From assembly GCA_910586725.1 (NCBI GenBank), contig CAJUJL010000031.1, positions 1 through 31,709 on the forward strand: a stretch of 31,709 nucleotides of DNA. The letters are read 5' to 3'. A program made the translations under genes and the position numbers. Positions 31,471-31,709 of the stretch are shown here, piece by piece. The notes below the pieces were generated by a model, which saw only the letters and a list, made by a program, of their open reading frames with translations, had not been told where the DNA came from and searched no databases. How positions within the stretch are numbered: position 1 is the stretch's first letter; every line of letters starts with the position of its first letter. The stretch comes from an uncultured Lachnospiraceae bacterium (lineage in GTDB: Bacteria; Bacillota; Clostridia; Lachnospirales; Lachnospiraceae).

Positions 31471-31499
31471 AATATACTCGTTTTGAGGAACGCTGTCAA
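31471..31499 (-). promoter_or_regulatory. Strong sigma-A promoter of the GntR-ABC operon
   Basis: On the minus strand TTGACA (31494-31499) and TATATT (31471-31476) are separated by exactly 17 bases. The expected start is near 31464, with the operator directly after it. The promoter lies inside the extended open frame of the truncated response regulator. Confidence 0.85.
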
Positions 31500-31531
31500 T
31501 AGATTTTTGAAAAATAATGAAAAAAGGGGAG

Positions 31532-31557
31532 AACGTGCAAATCTTATGAGAAATGCA
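31532..31557 (-). other. Imperfect hairpin within the response regulator tail
   Basis: CGTGCA and TGCACG arms with an inner TCT/AGA pair form a stem on the minus strand. It is followed nine bases later by CTTTTTTC. It may be the original terminator of the response regulator, which would mean that the tail after GIGW is not a functional protein part. The U-tract is too far away for a firm call. Confidence 0.3.
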
Positions 31558-31709
31558 CGCTTTCCATCGTTACCCCAGCCTATGCCTAAAACCGTCTTTA
31601 TATAGGTGGGGTTTTTATTGTCCGGCTCTATCTTTTTCCGCAAGTTACATATCACGCTGGCAACGCTTGACTGGCAGCTTTCGCTTTCCATGCTCCACAC
31701 GGATTCAAA

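Larger units (their letters stand above)
31461..31709 (-). pseudogene. 3' end of an OmpR/PhoB-type response regulator with an abnormal tail (partial at the right edge)
   Basis: The visible part runs off the right edge and reads FESVWSMESE, then SSVASVICNLRKKIEPD and PTYIKTVLGIGW. This is the recognition helix and wing of a winged-helix DNA-binding domain (Trans_reg_C). Such proteins normally end a few residues after GxGY. Here the frame continues for about 34 residues without homology, through the promoter of the GntR operon. The 3' end therefore looks altered, by frameshift or by joining to the GntR-ABC segment. An intact gene with a divergent tail cannot be excluded because the 5' part is not visible. 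Confidence 0.6.

Noticed and set aside
1..31709. CRISPR arrays, tRNA or rRNA genes, insertion sequences, attachment sites
   Set aside because: No regularly spaced repeats, tRNA-like cloverleaf, transposase motif or integrase was seen by eye; a dedicated search with tRNA and IS tools would be needed to exclude small remnants.

Overview
The window looks like chromosome of a motile anaerobic Firmicute of the class Clostridia, most like the Lachnospiraceae. This is an inference from ClpC and RadA of low-GC Gram-positive type, a clostridial-type thi operon with a TPP riboswitch, CheV, a clostridial lipoprotein and histidine kinase, AGGAGG ribosome binding sites throughout, and a short-ThiC type enzyme. 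No rRNA, tRNA, CRISPR array, transposase or phage gene was seen.

Layout. (1) 1-6580, minus strand: a membrane-anchored surface protein (cohesin-like plus cadherin-like domains), clpC, a small conserved protein and radA, read leftwards from one good sigma-A-type promoter near 6550. No ctsR or mcsAB is present. (2) 6578-8246, minus: an HSL-type esterase and a zinc-ribbon membrane protein of the DUF6320 type. (3) 8339-14876, plus: a TPP riboswitch with intrinsic terminator, then thiS-thiF-thiG-thiH-tenI-thiE-thiD-thiC, tightly packed and often overlapping. It supplies both the thiazole and the pyrimidine halves of thiamine and joins them. (4) 14880-20652, minus: a condensation-fold acyltransferase, a CorA-type metal transporter, ung, hisF, hisH and an unusual Lys-rich anchored protein. 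(5) 20728-24057, minus: cheV, a lipoprotein and a sensor histidine kinase with no response regulator next to it. (6) 24213-26098: a redox island. A ferredoxin, a NapH-like Fe-S membrane protein and a thioredoxin (plus) converge on a Cys-rich Crp/Fnr regulator (minus). Two almost identical 15-base palindromes sit at the same distance before the two plus-strand promoters. (7) 26138-29155, minus: an acetyltransferase, then a two-gene unit of unrecognised proteins behind a sigma-D (sigma-28) like promoter. (8) 29460-31418, minus: a GntR(YtrA)-ABC ATPase-permease operon with a strong promoter and a palindromic operator. It abuts the 3' end of a response regulator gene whose C-terminus looks abnormal.

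Most informative observations: the geometry-matched Crp/Fnr sites (a probable small activated redox regulon); the thi operon lying between genes that may belong to one acyltransferase/esterase/DUF6320 module; the sigma-D-like promoter in front of an unrecognised leaderless two-gene operon; and the GntR operator overlapping its transcription start. All functional statements rest on motifs read by eye, with no database search.
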